Assembly (NCBI GenBank): GCA_015680905.1
Contig: CM027385.1
Location: 78,265,501 to 78,329,500, forward strand
Direction of reading: 5' to 3'
DNA length: 64,000 nt
From: Coptis chinensis
Lineage: Eukaryota > Streptophyta > Magnoliopsida > Ranunculales > Ranunculaceae
Under the pieces are notes generated by a model. That model did no database searches. It was given only the letters and a program-made list of their open reading frames with translations, and was not told where the DNA came from. The position numbers were made by a program, and so were the translations under genes. Below are positions 1 to 11,674 of this stretch, in pieces. The first letter of the stretch is position 1. Each line of letters begins with the position of its first letter.

Positions 1-553
1 GATAATCATCAGCTAAATCCAACTAACTCATTAACTTCATGCAAGGTGTCAAAATTGCTGCACCAATTATTTGCACCTTTGTCTTGACTTGCATGATGAC
101 TCATCAAATCTTATGGGCCCGCCTAGTGGGTCCACGTCATGATGTCCAATTGCAGTCCGGTCTTTTGGCATTTTACAACTTCCGCCTATTTGTAGAGTTC
201 ATCGCGACGATCGATCGTCGGAGAAATTTCACTCGTCGCGATTGAGTCCCTGGTTCAAGAGATATGAGCTTCGGAAGTTTGATGCTTCGTGCATGTAATC
301 CCGTTTCGATTGGATTACGTACTATTTGAGTCTTTGGGCTTTAGTCGAATTTGTTGGGCTTCACATGGGCTTGATCGGAAGGCATGTGTATACTCCCTAT
401 TCCGCTTAAATCTTCGGCTTTATCGTAATTTTACATTAGTTGCTCCACCTGCAAAAGCACGAAGATGCGATTATTTCATGATTATTAAGCACAAAATTGA
501 CCGAAATGTTATGTCTCTACAGGTTTTTATAATACAGTTTTGGGTGCTTATCA
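1..553 (-). repeat. Partial LTR (5' part), TGATAAG family
   Basis: Read on the minus strand from 553, this starts TGATAAGCACCCAAAACTGT and then has a GTAGAGACAT block. The solo LTR at 48151 starts with nearly the same words, so the two belong to one LTR family in opposite orientation. The LTR runs off the left edge of the window, so its other end and any internal region cannot be seen. No coding potential is convincing here; short open frames at 39-245 and 289-579 are LTR sequence. Confidence 0.6.
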
Positions 554-1300
554 CATATCATCATGTCGATGAGTCTTAAGGTTTGGGCTACTATCAACTG
601 TGCGAGTTCCATTATGAGGTCAAACACTCCTTGTTATATGCCGATTTCTCAGAAGTTGAAGTTTTCATCTCTATCATCAAGCTACTCAAAATGATTGATA
701 TGCTCAATATTAGATTCTGATCTACTCAATATAAGATGATCAGAATAAAAATGAGATCTAATCAATATTCTTTTTGCTTGCCGACCAATTAAGTTGAATA
801 AACTTTTTCGAAGTAAAATTGGTTGGAGTGTCAAAATTGAAAAATCAATTAAGACAAAAATCTTCTTGCCGACCATTTGGATCGGGCAAAGTGAAAACCA
901 ATTTTAGATTGGCATTTTTATTTTCTTTTGTGTTAAGGTAGGCAAAATCAGTATCTGCAAATTGTCAATGAAGAGGAGAGCCAACTATGGAGATCGGTTC
1001 TTCCGTATATAGGGTGAACATCTAAAGAATATAGACGGAAGGTTGAAATCCAATCACTCTTTTCGTGGTCCTATGTAAGTGATTCATCTTATACAAAGCT
1101 ACTACCGTCAATTGACATGTTATGTAGAGCATGCCTTAGTCAACTAGAGAGCTCAAAGGTTGGAACTACTATTTGCAAAGAGACCCTCCAGAGACATTGA
1201 ACTACTAAATACTAATGCGTGGTAACTGAAATCGGCATCCTGGCAATAAACTACATGTCGACCCTCCATTTGTGGTCTGTCATGCCTACATGATATAGTG
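554..1300. other. Intergenic, no gene seen
   Basis: AT-rich sequence with no convincing reading frame, RNA gene or clear transposon end. It lies between the LTR at the left edge and the 95-bp tandem array. Confidence 0.5.
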
Positions 1301-1308
1301 GTCCAGAA

Positions 1309-1689
1309 GTCCAGATAATTTCTTCTAGGAGAGAGCCGACCTTTTATAGCTTTTCGGCTATGATCGGCTACACCAACATTATTGTTTTTCATATCTTCGA
1401 TGAGTCCAGATAATTTTTTCTAGAAGAGAGTCGACCTCTTATAGCCTTTCAGCTATGATCGGCTACACCAACATTATTTTTCTTCATATCTTCGATGAGT
1501 CCAGATAATTTTTTCTAGGAGAAAGCCGACCTCTTATAACCTTTCGGTTATGATCAGTTACACTAACATTATTTTTCTTCATATCTTCGATGAGTCCAGA
1601 ATTTTTTTCCTAAGAGAGAGCCAACCTCTTATAGCCTTTCGGCTATGATCGGCTACACCAACATTATTTTTCTTCATATCTTCAATGAG
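1309..1689. repeat. 95-bp tandem repeat, four copies
   Basis: The word GTCCAGATAATT (or a near match) recurs at 1309, 1404, 1499 and 1594, and the next unit is broken off at about 1689. The period is exactly 95 bp. Each unit contains the hairpin ATAGCC-TTTC-GGCTAT followed by GATCGGCTACACC. Copies differ by point changes. It lies on the internal side of the LTR at 2297-3118, so it is probably part of that element. Confidence 0.85.
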
Positions 1690-1811
1690 TTGTCAACCAC
1701 TCCGTTGAGTGATTGGCTGCAAAGTTAACGTGCAAAGTTAGTAGAAGATTTACTTCACGTTTAGACTCGTTATCTTTCGTGAGTTGGTGATGCCTCACAG
1801 GGTGGTCGACA

Positions 1812-2243
1812 TCAAGGTCGGTAGAGAAGTTTGTGGATTCGCTTACGATTACACTGGAAAGTGTTGGCTTTCAGCGTTGCACATTCGGTTTGCACAAAGC
1901 CTTTAGTTTTCGCCGCATTTCTCTTGGTGCGGGAGTTTGTGCTTGGAGTCTTTGACAGAAATGCTTCAGAGTTCAAACGATCCCAAACACTTTTTGTCGT
2001 AGACCCTGAATCATCTTCTTGAAGTTGACGCAGCTGTTTCTTCAAATTTGTATTCTTACCCTCCAATTGTCGAAGACAACGGTCAACTTGAGTTGTTGGA
2101 CCGGCTACATGAATACCCACTCTTTCAATCGCAGATGGCCGAGGACCACCGGACTTGGAAAATGAATTCCCAGCATAAGGTGAGTGCAGAACTTGTGCGA
2201 CAAGAGAAAAACTTTCACCGTATCTTCTTTTTCGAGAAGCCAT
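1812..2243 (-). pseudogene. Gag-like leader ORF of an LTR element (remnant)
   Basis: This minus-strand frame starts at the methionine near 2243, just inside a primer-binding-like site (2281-2294), where gag of an LTR retroelement normally begins. About 144 residues are visible, basic and serine-rich, with a possible coiled-coil stretch rich in L, Q and K in the middle (LEGKNTNLKKQLRQLQ) and then SVWDRLN, a word resembling gag N-termini of plant retroelements. No zinc knuckle, protease or RT is seen downstream before the tandem array. I infer a truncated or non-autonomous element. The gag assignment rests mostly on position. Confidence 0.4.
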
Positions 2244-2280
2244 TGATGTAACTTTTGTTTTGTGGTTGAGGGTAGGAGCA

Positions 2281-2294
2281 CAGATGGCGCCAAA
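2281..2294 (-). promoter_or_regulatory. Primer-binding-site-like motif
   Basis: On the minus strand the bases just after the LTR end read TTTGGCGCCATCTG. TGGCGCC is the usual core of plant gypsy primer-binding sites. The motif sits two bases inside the LTR terminus at 2297. Confidence 0.5.
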
Positions 2295-2528
2295 TATGTT
2301 TTGACAAGATTTGCCAAAACACACCGGTTGGGTTGGAAGTGATCTTTTCGAAAGAGATTGTGAAGGAGATAGTTGTTGGTGAGAGTTGAGACTGGACTTC
2401 GGTTTGAAGTTGCCTACGTACCCAAATATCGTATTGTCTTGGGATCAAGTCTCGATGCGTAGTTATGGAAAAATGACGAAGGTTGGATTGGTGATAGTTA
2501 CTTCCTCGTTCTCCAATATTCCAATCGT

Positions 2529-2808
2529 GGGATGAAGTTGGAGAACTGTCCAATTGTGGGATGAAGTTGGAGAACTGGCGGGAGAAGCGGAGAACTGTCT
2601 AATCGTGGGATGAAGTTGGAGAACTGGCGAGAGAACTGTCTAATCGTGGGATGAAGTGGGATAACTGTCTAATCGTGGGATGAAGTTGGTGAACTGGCGG
2701 GAGAACTGTCAAATTGTGGGATGAAGTTGAAGAACTGGCGGGAGAACTGTCCAATCGTGGGATGAAGTGGGAGAACTATCTAATCGTGGGATGAAGTTGG
2801 TGGAAGTG
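2529..2808. repeat. Minisatellite, 29/41-bp units
   Basis: GGGATGAAG occurs at 2529, 2558, 2607, 2648, 2677, 2718, 2759 and 2788. Spacings are 29, 49, 41, 29, 41, 41 and 29 bp, so a 29-bp core alternates with a core carrying a 12-bp GCGGGAGAACTG extension. It lies inside the LTR. Confidence 0.85.
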
Positions 2809-2914
2809 AATCTTGAATGTGGACAAAGTTGTGGACGATGTGGAAGTTGTTTGACTTTGCAAAAACATAATGCGCAATTGATATTGATTTTACGTGTAGG
2901 TATGTAGGCTTTGA

Positions 2915-3065
2915 GCGTGGGCTTTTTTTGTAGATAAGCTCTGAGCGTGGGCTTTTTTGTAGATAAGCTCTGAGCATGGGCTCTGAGCGTAGGTTTTTTT
3001 GTAGATAAGCTCTGAGCATGGGCTCTGAGCGTGGGTTTTTTTATAGATAACCTCTGAGCGTGGGC
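2915..3065. repeat. GATAAGCTCTGAGCGTGGG minisatellite
   Basis: Repeated units of GTAGATAAGCTCTGAGC(G/A)TGGGCTTTTTT follow the first minisatellite within the same LTR, with unit lengths of roughly 29-47 bp. Open frames across it are only repeat translations. Confidence 0.8.
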
Positions 3066-3324
3066 TTGTATTGAATTGGGCTTTTATTGGGCCACATTTG
3101 TGGTGGCCGGAACAAACAGGTGTGTTGGATTCTCTAGATGTACGCGTGGTCGTGCTTAAAATTCGATAACCATTTTATACAAGATTTGTGCAATTAACAG
3201 TTTTTTTGACTTTTCATGTTCTTCCTTTTTGATAGAAGTAATTGCATCTAATTTAGTTTTTCATTTCAATATAGACACGCAACAATGGAAATCAAAATTG
3301 TCAATAAATATCATTAAATATTTA

Positions 3325-3856
3325 GGGCATCTCCAATGGGGGGTGTAAACCGTATAGAGTGGAAAATTTACACCCCAAGTGTCAAAAAACTCTATCCAAT
3401 GGGGTGCTAAACCGTGGGGGGGGAATTTTTCATCCCGCTATTAGTTGATAAAATAGCTCGGGCGACACTCCAACACACGCCCCAAAGAAAAACAATTAGG
3501 ACGTCACTTGAAATCACGCCTCGAGATTATTTAATGGCTTTGCCCGCGGATCCGGTCCGTCGCTATGGATTTAAGTGAAAATGGAACTCACGGACGTCAC
3601 TTCAACACACGTTTCAACATTTATTAAATATCATTTCGACGGGCCAAGTTTGTTATTCTTCTTTACTTTTAAATGAACGACAATTTAAGTCTGTTGCTAT
3701 TTGTTTTTACACATTTTCTTCCACCTACCATTGGAAGAGCCACAAGGTGTAAATATAGACCTTATTTACTTGGGAGGTAGATAGAGTATATAATCCTAAT
3801 GACACCTATGTGGAGTTTATGTGGAGGTGGGTTTTTACACTCTCCATTGGAGATGA
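3325..3856. mobile_element. MITE with GCATCTCCAATGG terminal inverted repeats
   Basis: The left end GGGCATCTCCAATGGGGGGT is mirrored at the right end by TACACTCTCCATTGGAGATGAT, giving imperfect inverted repeats of about 22 bp. The element is about 530 bp with no coding capacity. It sits at the point where copy A of the local duplication stops matching copy B, which supports an insertion. The target duplication is unclear. The ends resemble short plant DNA transposons of the Harbinger or hAT kind; family not settled. Confidence 0.65.
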
Positions 3857-4395
3857 TAGCAAAAAAAAAAAAAAATCTCTACACTATATGATAGCCGGGT
3901 CTTTAGGAGGTCACACTTCTCAACCGAACAGTGTATTTCAAATCTCTCTATTTTAAGATTTTAGAACCACCTCCCTTAATTATTCTAATCAGGTCCCTCC
4001 TTTTTAAACAATTTACAAAAAACTCTCTCACTTTACTGAAATTAGAATTAACTTCATATTACACTGAAATTATATTTAACCCCTCCTAATGTTTTTATAT
4101 TGTTTTTTAGATTATAACTAGAATTCATAAAATCATACTACCTGAGAGATGTTAGAGCGACATGTTTAAAGACTTAAAACAACACCAATGCGTAGCACGG
4201 TTCGCATACTGGTTTATAAATACAAGGCAACTCGCAGACTCGCCTTTGCAAAACAATAGCAAAAATCTAATAAATGGTTTATGAATACAAGGTTTGCAAA
4301 ACAATAGGAGTGAGGGTTGAACAAAATATGGGTTCAACGGGCTGGGGAAATTTGAAGTTTGACCCTCTTTGGTACAATAACGTAAGAAATAGTTA
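3857..4395. other. No gene seen
   Basis: AT-rich sequence starting with a poly(A) run. Frames at 4152-4472 (-) and 4274-4456 (+) are short, overlap each other and show no known motif. Confidence 0.5.
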
Positions 4396-4592
4396 CTCTG
4401 TAAAATTTGTTCAGTCCAAATTAAGGAGTAAACTGTTGAAGTTAATTTACCACTAAAATGTTCCGATTCCACCCCTTCTTAGATTTTTTTTTCCCTTTTT
4501 CGAGCCAATATCTCATGGATGATTTGATGCAAACTTACACAATTACACATCCCTTCAAACTAAATCACATATCTAAATCCAAAAGCCGCTAA

Positions 4593-5413
4593 GGGTTTGT
4601 TTGGCAGCATGATTTGGGTAGTCTGTATAATGTATAAGACCCTTTATAAAGTGTTTAGTTGTTTGGTCCAGTCCATTTTCAGAATATGGGCCACAACTTA
4701 TGAATAAGGATAACATAAATGACCCGATAAAAAAGATTATGTTATCTCTTGGGAAATGTAAGATAACGATATTCATTCAACTTAATCACGCGAGGAAAAA
4801 AAAACCGAGAACTTGCAGAAGAAAACCTTCTTCTTCACTCACTCTATGGCTTTTTCTTCTCCACCGTCTCTATTCCGATCTTGACCGACCACCGCAAATA
4901 TTTGTCTCTTTTTCCGTTTTAAGTTCTAACTCCCACTATATTTTCTTTTGTGTATTTGAAAAAACTAAAAATCAAAGCATCCATTACCCACAAATAGAAT
5001 TTGGGTATTCAAAGAAGAACCATCTTCACAATTTTCTCCTTTTTATACTTTCAATCTTCTCTCTATCTTCACAATCTAGTGTAGTGTTTTTGAATTATCA
5101 ATTTTTTTTTTGTTGGACTTCAAGTAATAGGGAGATTATGTTGAAATTATGTTGAATTGAAGTTTGGTTGTCATTTTAAAATTACTAATCCAGGTTATCT
5201 TTCGGTTGATTTGTGGTTATTTTTTCTGGAAAATTTGATGTTATTTTCATTCAATTTGGAGAATTGATAAAAAAAAAAAGAGAAAAAAAAATGAAGAACA
5301 ATACCGGACAAATCTGAGAGACCAAACTGATTACTTTTGGGATATCCACCACAAATTATACATAGCCTAAACATGGTTAGGTACTACAGGATTTCACGAT
5401 GCCAAACATAGCC
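4593..5413. mobile_element. Harbinger-like non-autonomous element (TSD TAA)
   Basis: Comparison with copy B (27219-27230) shows an almost empty site in which AAATCC is followed directly by TAAGTAAATT. In copy A the same flanks enclose about 820 bp starting GGGTTTGTTTGGCAGCATGAT and ending CACGATGCCAAACATAGCC, which are imperfect inverted repeats. TAA lies on both sides (4590-4592 and 5414-5416), the target size and sequence preferred by PIF/Harbinger transposons. Eight extra bases (AAAAGCCG) lie on the left. The 151-residue frame inside (4700-5155) shows no transposase motif, so the element is non-autonomous. Confidence 0.75.
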
Positions 5414-5860
5414 TAAGTAAATTATAAGTCTCTAACCTTAAATAAGTAGTCCATATCCATATCAACTTCTCTACTATATTAAGACACCAAACATCAATGT
5501 ATCAAACTAACTCATGGAAAAATCACATGACTGATCACCCACTCTGTTTACATAATCCTTGTATGAGCAACTAAATGGGCTTGAGCAGGAAGGAGAAAAA
5601 AAACAAGGACTTATAGGCCTTCTTTTATGAACTCTTGACCACAAGCCCACTATCTTGTGTGTTAATTAATTTTTAGTGTGGGTTTTAGATAAAAGAAATA
5701 ACTCACAAAGTTTAGTTTGGTTCCGTTTGCTATACAGGTGGCAGTGGATTGGAACCTCTTCAATCAGGTATTGCTACTTTGTTTTGTTTATACATGTTCA
5801 TAATTTGATAATTTTTTGTCACATAAATTATATGTGTCATTTTATTTTTTTGCCCATTCG

Positions 5861-6000
5861 TGCCTTTGGTGATTTGGATTTTGTAGGTTTTATGTTAAGT
5901 ATTCTCATTTGTTGCCTGTGATGACATCATGACTAAACTTTTTAGTTATGTCATCATGATGACACAATTTTGAGGCATAAGTTGAAGTGAATAACTACTA
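5861..6000. other. Short spacer, no gene seen
   Basis: AT-rich spacer with a small palindromic stretch (ATGACATCATGAC and TTATGTCATCATGATGAC). No gene seen. Confidence 0.4.
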
Positions 6001-7181
6001 CCGTCTACTAGGCGAAAAATTTAGTACGTGGGGCATGTGGTCCAATAGTAGATTGCTATGTGTCCACACATATTAACCTTAGTTAATCCATAGTTAGTGA
6101 GAGACTTAGTTATAATGGGAAAGTAAATATGGTGAGTTTTAATTCCAAAATTTTAAGAATATCTCAACAAAACAAAAAAGAAAACAAAAATAAATAGGAG
6201 GAAAAAAATGAGTACGTGAGATTTTAGTATTAGCGCCTTATTTCCCCTCTTTCTCCTTCGTCTTTTTTCATCAATATTCTTGACTCAAGGAAAAAAAAAT
6301 CTCACTCTTTCGTATTAGTGTTAAGATAGATAGAGAAGTCGAAGAAAGCTACAGTAATGTACCAATCAATCTAACTTTTATGGACTTTCTAATAGTTATG
6401 GTCACAGTGATCCTTCAAACACTTCATTGCTCCCTTTTACTGACTCATATCTTTTTCCCCAGGTTAGTCTTGAACAATAATTGAGTATTATACATCCCAT
6501 TTTTTTTTCCCTTTCAAAGTGATAATAATATTGTGTATGCAGGGATTTGTTGAACTTCTATCGCAGCACCCATCAAACATAGTGGCACAACCAAATCCAT
6601 TGAGGGGTCCTGCAAGGCACTTGTACTTTTCAAAACCATACTCTAGCGACCAATGTGATACAATAAATTGGAAAGAACAATGGGATATCGGGAAGAACAA
6701 CGTGATGTACTCCACATTTAGACAAACGTGATTTTGATCAAGCGACAAGAACTACATCTCACGATTTTTGGGCATGCATGATAGTTATCATGTTTAGCAT
6801 TCAATCTTTAATAATAGATCAATTATTTAGTTTGTTTGTCATTACATTATTTTTTTGCCAATAAATAAACCTTATCATAGAAGTTCAAGTGACTAGATTT
6901 TGTTAAGATAAAAGGAGGGAAAATAGGGACGGGAAAAGATCGAGAGAACAAAAAAGAGGGAAAAAAATCTCACGTACTAATTTTTTGCCTCCCATTTATC
7001 TTTGTTTCCTTTTTTGTCGGGATATCCCTAAAATTTTGGAATTAAAACTCACCATATTTACTTTTCCATTATAGCTAAATCTCTCACTACCTATGGGTTA
7101 ACTAAGGTTATTATGTATAGACGCATGACAATCTACTATTGGACCCACATGCCCCACATACTAAATTTTTCGGTCTACCGG
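6001..7181. mobile_element. MULE-like element with ~230-bp terminal inverted repeats
   Basis: The arm at about 6001-6240 is the reverse complement of about 6955-7181 with few differences. Shared words include GAAAAATTTAGTACGTGGGG, GTCCAATAGTAGATTG and GTAAATATGGTGAGTTTTAA. Such long terminal inverted repeats are typical of Mutator-like elements. About 700 bp lie between the arms, with no transposase but an apparent two-exon fragment. A target duplication could not be found by eye, so the family name is an inference. Confidence 0.75.
6391..6731 (+). pseudogene. Spliced ORF fragment carried between the MULE-like arms
   Basis: A frame ending DSYLFPQ stops at a good donor (CCCCAG|GTTAGT, 6462/6463). 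After an 80-bp intron ending TATGCAG it resumes at 6543 as GFVELLSQHPSNIV, running to a stop at 6731. The joined phase is kept. The GFVELL word faintly recalls N-termini of Harbinger-associated Myb-like or plant GST-fusion proteins, but I do not recognise it with confidence. It could be the element's own gene or a captured host gene piece. Confidence 0.4.
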
Positions 7182-7199
7182 ATATATCCCCTATGGACG

Positions 7200-7410
7200 C
7201 GGTGCTTTCTTTACGTTAATTTTGTATTAAAGTTCTTAATATTCCTTATTCTGATGTTGCTTACATATAGGTTAATCAAGAAAAACTGAGAAAGGTATTG
7301 AATCACTTTTGGAGAGAACTCAATGCAAGAAATGAGCATTATTCTTAGAATATGCAAGGTAGAAACATTAAAGCTGAACTAATAAAAGTAAATGTGCTTT
7401 CTACTGTGTA
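7200..7410. repeat. Local duplicate of 19790-19995
   Basis: Shared words in the same order: TTGTATTAAAGTT, GGTTAATCAAGAAAAA, GTATTGAATCACTTTTGG, CTTAGAATATGCAA and CTGAACTAATAA. The two copies lie just outside the Tekay-type element region and differ by small indels. No coding sense is seen. Confidence 0.7.
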
Positions 7411-8671
7411 CACTGTACAGTACGTCGTACCATCTAGATATATAGACAGGAATGCAAGAAGGTTCAAAGGAAAATTAGAAACTGAGATCTGCTAAAACTG
7501 TTTGAAGTTTGAACAAGTATTGCTCGGCGCATAAAGCAACATATTCGAAGGCAGCTTGCTTATGTTTTAGAACCTGGGGGTTGGTTGATTACTAAATGAA
7601 ACCTGTACTGACTTGTCAATGGGGCAGAAGCCAGTAGTAGGATCTGTTATACTCGATGCGATACATCTATAATTAGTTCGAGATCGTATCTATAATTAGT
7701 TCGAGAAGGAGATTTTAGTGATTGTTGGGGTGCAATAAGGGCAAAGTGGCATTGGCATTCAGTGGAAGTAAATAATAGGCAATCTGTCCTGTTTCAGAAT
7801 TAATACAATAGATGCATTCTAGGTTGCATTGAAATGAATTAGGTAATATCCTAAACAAGGCAAGAAATGTACTATTTCTTCTCAATTCAGAATTTAGGCA
7901 AAAATGTCAATTTTGACCAATTTAACGAAAAAATTACTTTTATACCATTCTCACTAGAAGACAAATTCTCTCTCTCTTCAAATTATAATATGACGTGACT
8001 TTGTTTCTTATTTGTGTTACAAGATTATGTGTAGATATGTGTGATGATTTTGGCGAGGAGTGTGGGATTTCACAACAGTTTGATTAGTTTCCACTTATTT
8101 TTGGCAAGCAGGAATCTAATCGCCAACAGTAGAATTGGGTGAAAAGATAGGACAAACATGACAAACATTTGCCCCTCTGCATATTAAAGTTGGCTACCAC
8201 ATATTTGTTTACTACTAAATGACATGGTTATCAACTTCTTAGTTCACTAGTACATCGGTATGGCACATAAAAAATTCTTGAATAGTGGATTTTCAGCATA
8301 TTCAATGAAATGCTCCTTTGATCATTTGATGACTGTAAAATGCTTCTTCCATCCCTAAGTTTTAGGGAAAATTTATGATAGTTGTAATCAAGTTCTTTAT
8401 GCATGCTAAAGTGAAAGATTATCTTGTAAAATATGTTTGTTGTGCACGCTCATTTGTATTCATTTATCTACTTTGCTCATTCTAGTATAGTAGTTGTATG
8501 TACAATTATATAAAAAAAAAAAGGTATAGTAGCTTTACAAGATCATTCCGTTATCGTGCATGCCTTCAGAGTTATGCTCAATGTAATATTAGGGTAGGCG
8601 TAATAGAGTACAATACAGAGGGCGCTAGATCGTCATAGTCGGGATGGACTCATCCCAAACAAGTCCCAAGG
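7411..8671. other. Intergenic, no gene seen
   Basis: AT-rich, without a reading frame of note. It includes a short direct repeat of ATCTATAATTAGTTCGAGA near 7670-7705 and a poly(A) stretch near 8510. Confidence 0.5.
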
Positions 8672-8676
8672 CATAG

Positions 8677-11640
8677 TGTCACAGCCCGAATTTCTAAACA
8701 ATAACAAAGTGAATATTTGAAATATAAATATCTCAAACAACACTAGGTTCACTTGTTTAAAAACCCAGACTATGACGGAGGATACTACACATACAAACCC
8801 TAATAGCCATGTCCTAAAAGAAACAACTTAAAATAACATAATCCCAATAATTATCCGCAACTTCTTTATTAAGATAACATCCTTCCAAATAAAATATCAA
8901 ACAAACTCTCAGAATAAAATTCCTCACTACCATGTTCTCATGCCATGAAAAAGATAAACTACGTTATTACATTCTTCCAATAAATAATCAGACCTAAAAG
9001 AAAACTAACGAACTGCTCCAGGCACGGATCCCAATCACACGCGCGGTTCCATCGCTTTCCACCTATGTTCCTAAGAACACACCCACGTTGCCAAAACAAA
9101 GCAAACATGGGTCGACAAATTGAATTCTTTGGTATGAGTAGACTAAATACATATAAACATTTCAAACTTTACTTATCCAACTAACACTTTAAATCTATCA
9201 TAACCTAATCATTCTCACTTGGAAGGCGGTGTAGTTCCGTCATCTCAACCGCATAGTTTCTTCCCAAGCAAAACTTCCATTTTATTAACTCATTCTAATA
9301 ACTCCTTTTAATATCTAAATAATTGAATTACACTTACCGATATCCGCCGCGGTATAAGGGTAGGACCGCGCCCCTCAGATAAAATATTATTAAGTCCTAC
9401 CCTCCCGAAAAAGAAAGTTAGAACTTGTATATATAACGGATGCAGATATTCTATATGTATTCAAAGGTAAACCCAAGCACCTTCATTATAAACAAATCCA
9501 TTTCTCTTATCAATTAATCAATTATTTTATCTTATACACCTACCCTTTAGTACCTACTCCACGATTTGCACTCCACACATTTGCCAAATCACACATTCCT
9601 GTGTGCCTCTCTCCCACCGAATACCACAATATCATAGCCATCTCTCGGGCTTTCATACATATATTTCACACCTCTTTGGGCACAAAACTCAGTCATTCAT
9701 GGCACATTCAATGAATACCTTAGGTCATTCCCGCCACATTCAAGGAATACCTATCATATCACTAACGGGCCATTCATGGCACATTCAATGAATGCCCCGG
9801 TCATTCTCGCCACATTCAAGGAATACCCAATCCTACATTCCGCATACATTCAAGGAATACAACTAACCCATGGCTTAATACCTTAGTTCCTCTTTAGGGC
9901 GTATCCACTACAATCGGTCATTCATGGCACATTCGATGAATACCGGGTCATTCATGGCACATTCAATGAATAATTTTATATAACACTAACGGGCCATTTA
10001 TGGCACATTCAATAAATGCCCACCTACATATGACATCATCGGGTCATAAAACTCAATTCCAAAACTTTGAAGTGGAGAGTTCTAAAAGGGTGCGGTAAGT
10101 TTTGTTTACGATTATTGTACTTTATTGTATAATTATTTGGAGAGAACGTAGGAATATCTTGATTCAATTAATTTTGGTTTGGCGTTATTAATTTCATGAA
10201 TGTATAAGTGTCATAACGTTGTGTATCGCAAAAGACAGAAAAATCACAAAGCAGTAAATACACGTACACAAGTATATTTATAAAGGTCCTAGCCTAAGTC
10301 AAACATGCTAATAGTCCTAGACTTATCCTAATAGACCGAATCATAATTTTAGGAAAAAGTCAAATTTTCGGGTCAACTAGTCAAAGTCAACCCTGGTCAA
10401 AGTCAAAGTCAACTCTCGGTCGTCGCCGGTCAAAGTCAGAGTCCACTCTGGTCAACAGTCAAAGTCAGAGTCCACAAACTCTTCTAACCCAAAGGCCCAA
10501 AGTCTAAAGCCCATAGTCTAACTTAAGCCCAAAAACTAAAAGTCCAAAAGTTAAAACATAAGCCCATCACGATTTGGCCCAAGCCCAAATCGATTTTGTT
10601 ACTGTTCATCTCCTTCCTCTCCAATTTCAACCAACGCCTCCACCACCGAGGCACCACAACCACCACTCGCCACCACTAGAAAACCACTCGGTTTTAACCC
10701 TCACAGAAAACCCCATATGCCGATACCCTCCAATCTCGATTCTCTAACACTTAAAAAAAACGCATCCCCCGCCATTAATGCTCCTGCGACAGCTTCACCA
10801 TCACTCAAACACTAGCCAACCACGCCGAAACCACTCGGTTTCAATGCCCAACTAAAACCCCAACAATAGTATGTAATCAAACTTGCTTTTTCCCCCACTC
10901 CTCACCATCGCGTTTTTTGATGGCCAGTAATGCTCTGTCAGAGCTTCACAACACTCAAACAACAATCATTCACTAACCATCCTTCCCCGGCAACCCACGA
11001 ATCCTAATCCAACCCAAAACCGCCACCATATAAATTCAATACCACAATAAAAGAGTTCAAACGAAATCCTAGACGATTTCTACTGTTGGGCATACGCCGC
11101 CATTAACAGCACACAAAACTTTACCAATACCATTTCATAGTCTCGCAAATCAATATGATTAACATGTTTATCAATTCGACAGAAAACAACAACGGAAGAA
11201 TATACAGAACAAAAATATTAAGTGGAAAACTAAGTTTTTCTTCGTACCCATAAAACTGTAAAACTCAATGTGAGGTGAAATAGAAAAAAAAATATGACTA
11301 CTCACCGTTTAAAACCGAACAGCTTCCCGAGAGCTAAACCCCGAAAACCCAACGTCTACTGTCGCGTGAAACTGGACGATCTTTCTTGTTCAAACCCTTT
11401 TTTTCTTCCTTTCTGTAAAACTGTCCTTTTTTTTTTTTTTTTTTCTAAAACTCTGCGAGAAACCCTATTTTCTAGTTTTTAAAACCTCCCCGAAAACAAG
11501 GGTTTTAAACCTATCTACTTACTTACGGGCTTTTATCCGAACTACTGGATATCCTATTTCTGTTTTATCTGTTTACATTATTATTATTATTACTATTAAT
11601 ATTATTATAGAAAAAGCAAAATAAAAGACGGGGTGTTATA
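8677..11640 (-). repeat. LTR (3' LTR in coding orientation)
   Basis: It is 2964 bp, bounded by TGTCACAGCC on the left and GGGGTGTTATA on the right, the same ends as the partner LTR. A cluster of ATTCATGGCACATTCAATGAAT-type repeats lies at 9695-10015. The polypurine region expected beside it (11641-11665 read on the minus strand) is degenerate. Confidence 0.9.
9695..10015. repeat. CATTCAATGAATACC repeat cluster in LTR
   Basis: Units GTCATTCATGGCACATTCAA and GTCATTCCCGCCACATTCAA alternate many times, each followed by (T/G)GAATACC. The inner word ATTCATGGCACATTCAATGAAT forms an imperfect dyad. The same array occurs in the partner LTR (about 17435-17755) and in the related LTR at 58680-58930. 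Confidence 0.85.
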
Positions 11641-11674
11641 ATATACACACCTTAAAAGGATCTCGTCCCGAGAT

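Larger units (their letters stand above)
2297..3118 (-). repeat. LTR with internal minisatellites
   Basis: The block starts TGTTTTGAC and ends GGAACAAACA, giving TGTTT/AAACA termini typical of an LTR. A primer-binding-like site lies directly beside its left end, so transcription of the element would run leftward. The duplicated segment at 25.36 kb (TAACAGGTCTGTTGG) runs past the point where this LTR ends (ACAGGTGTGTTGG), which supports the right boundary. No partner LTR is recognised to the left. Much of its length (2529-3065) is tandem repeat. Confidence 0.6.
3119..5860. repeat. Duplicated segment, copy A
   Basis: Matching blocks are 3119-3324 with about 25359-25590, 4396-4580 with 27036-27219, 5414-5680 with 27220-27463, and 5685-5860 with 28236-28420. 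They are co-linear and in the same orientation. The last block matches the leader region directly upstream of the HSCB start. Copy A carries its own insertions, a MITE at 3325 and a Harbinger-like element at 4593, and it stops just short of where the HSCB coding exon would begin. Confidence 0.75.

Noticed and set aside
2215-2553. 112-residue minus-strand frame
   Set aside because: It crosses the LTR end and primer-binding-like site; a retroelement gene would not span that boundary.
1309-3065. CRISPR-like array
   Set aside because: The repeats are tandem minisatellites without unique spacers, in a plant nuclear context.
4700-5155. 151-residue + frame
   Set aside because: It lies entirely within the Harbinger-like element, is low in complexity and has no transposase motif.
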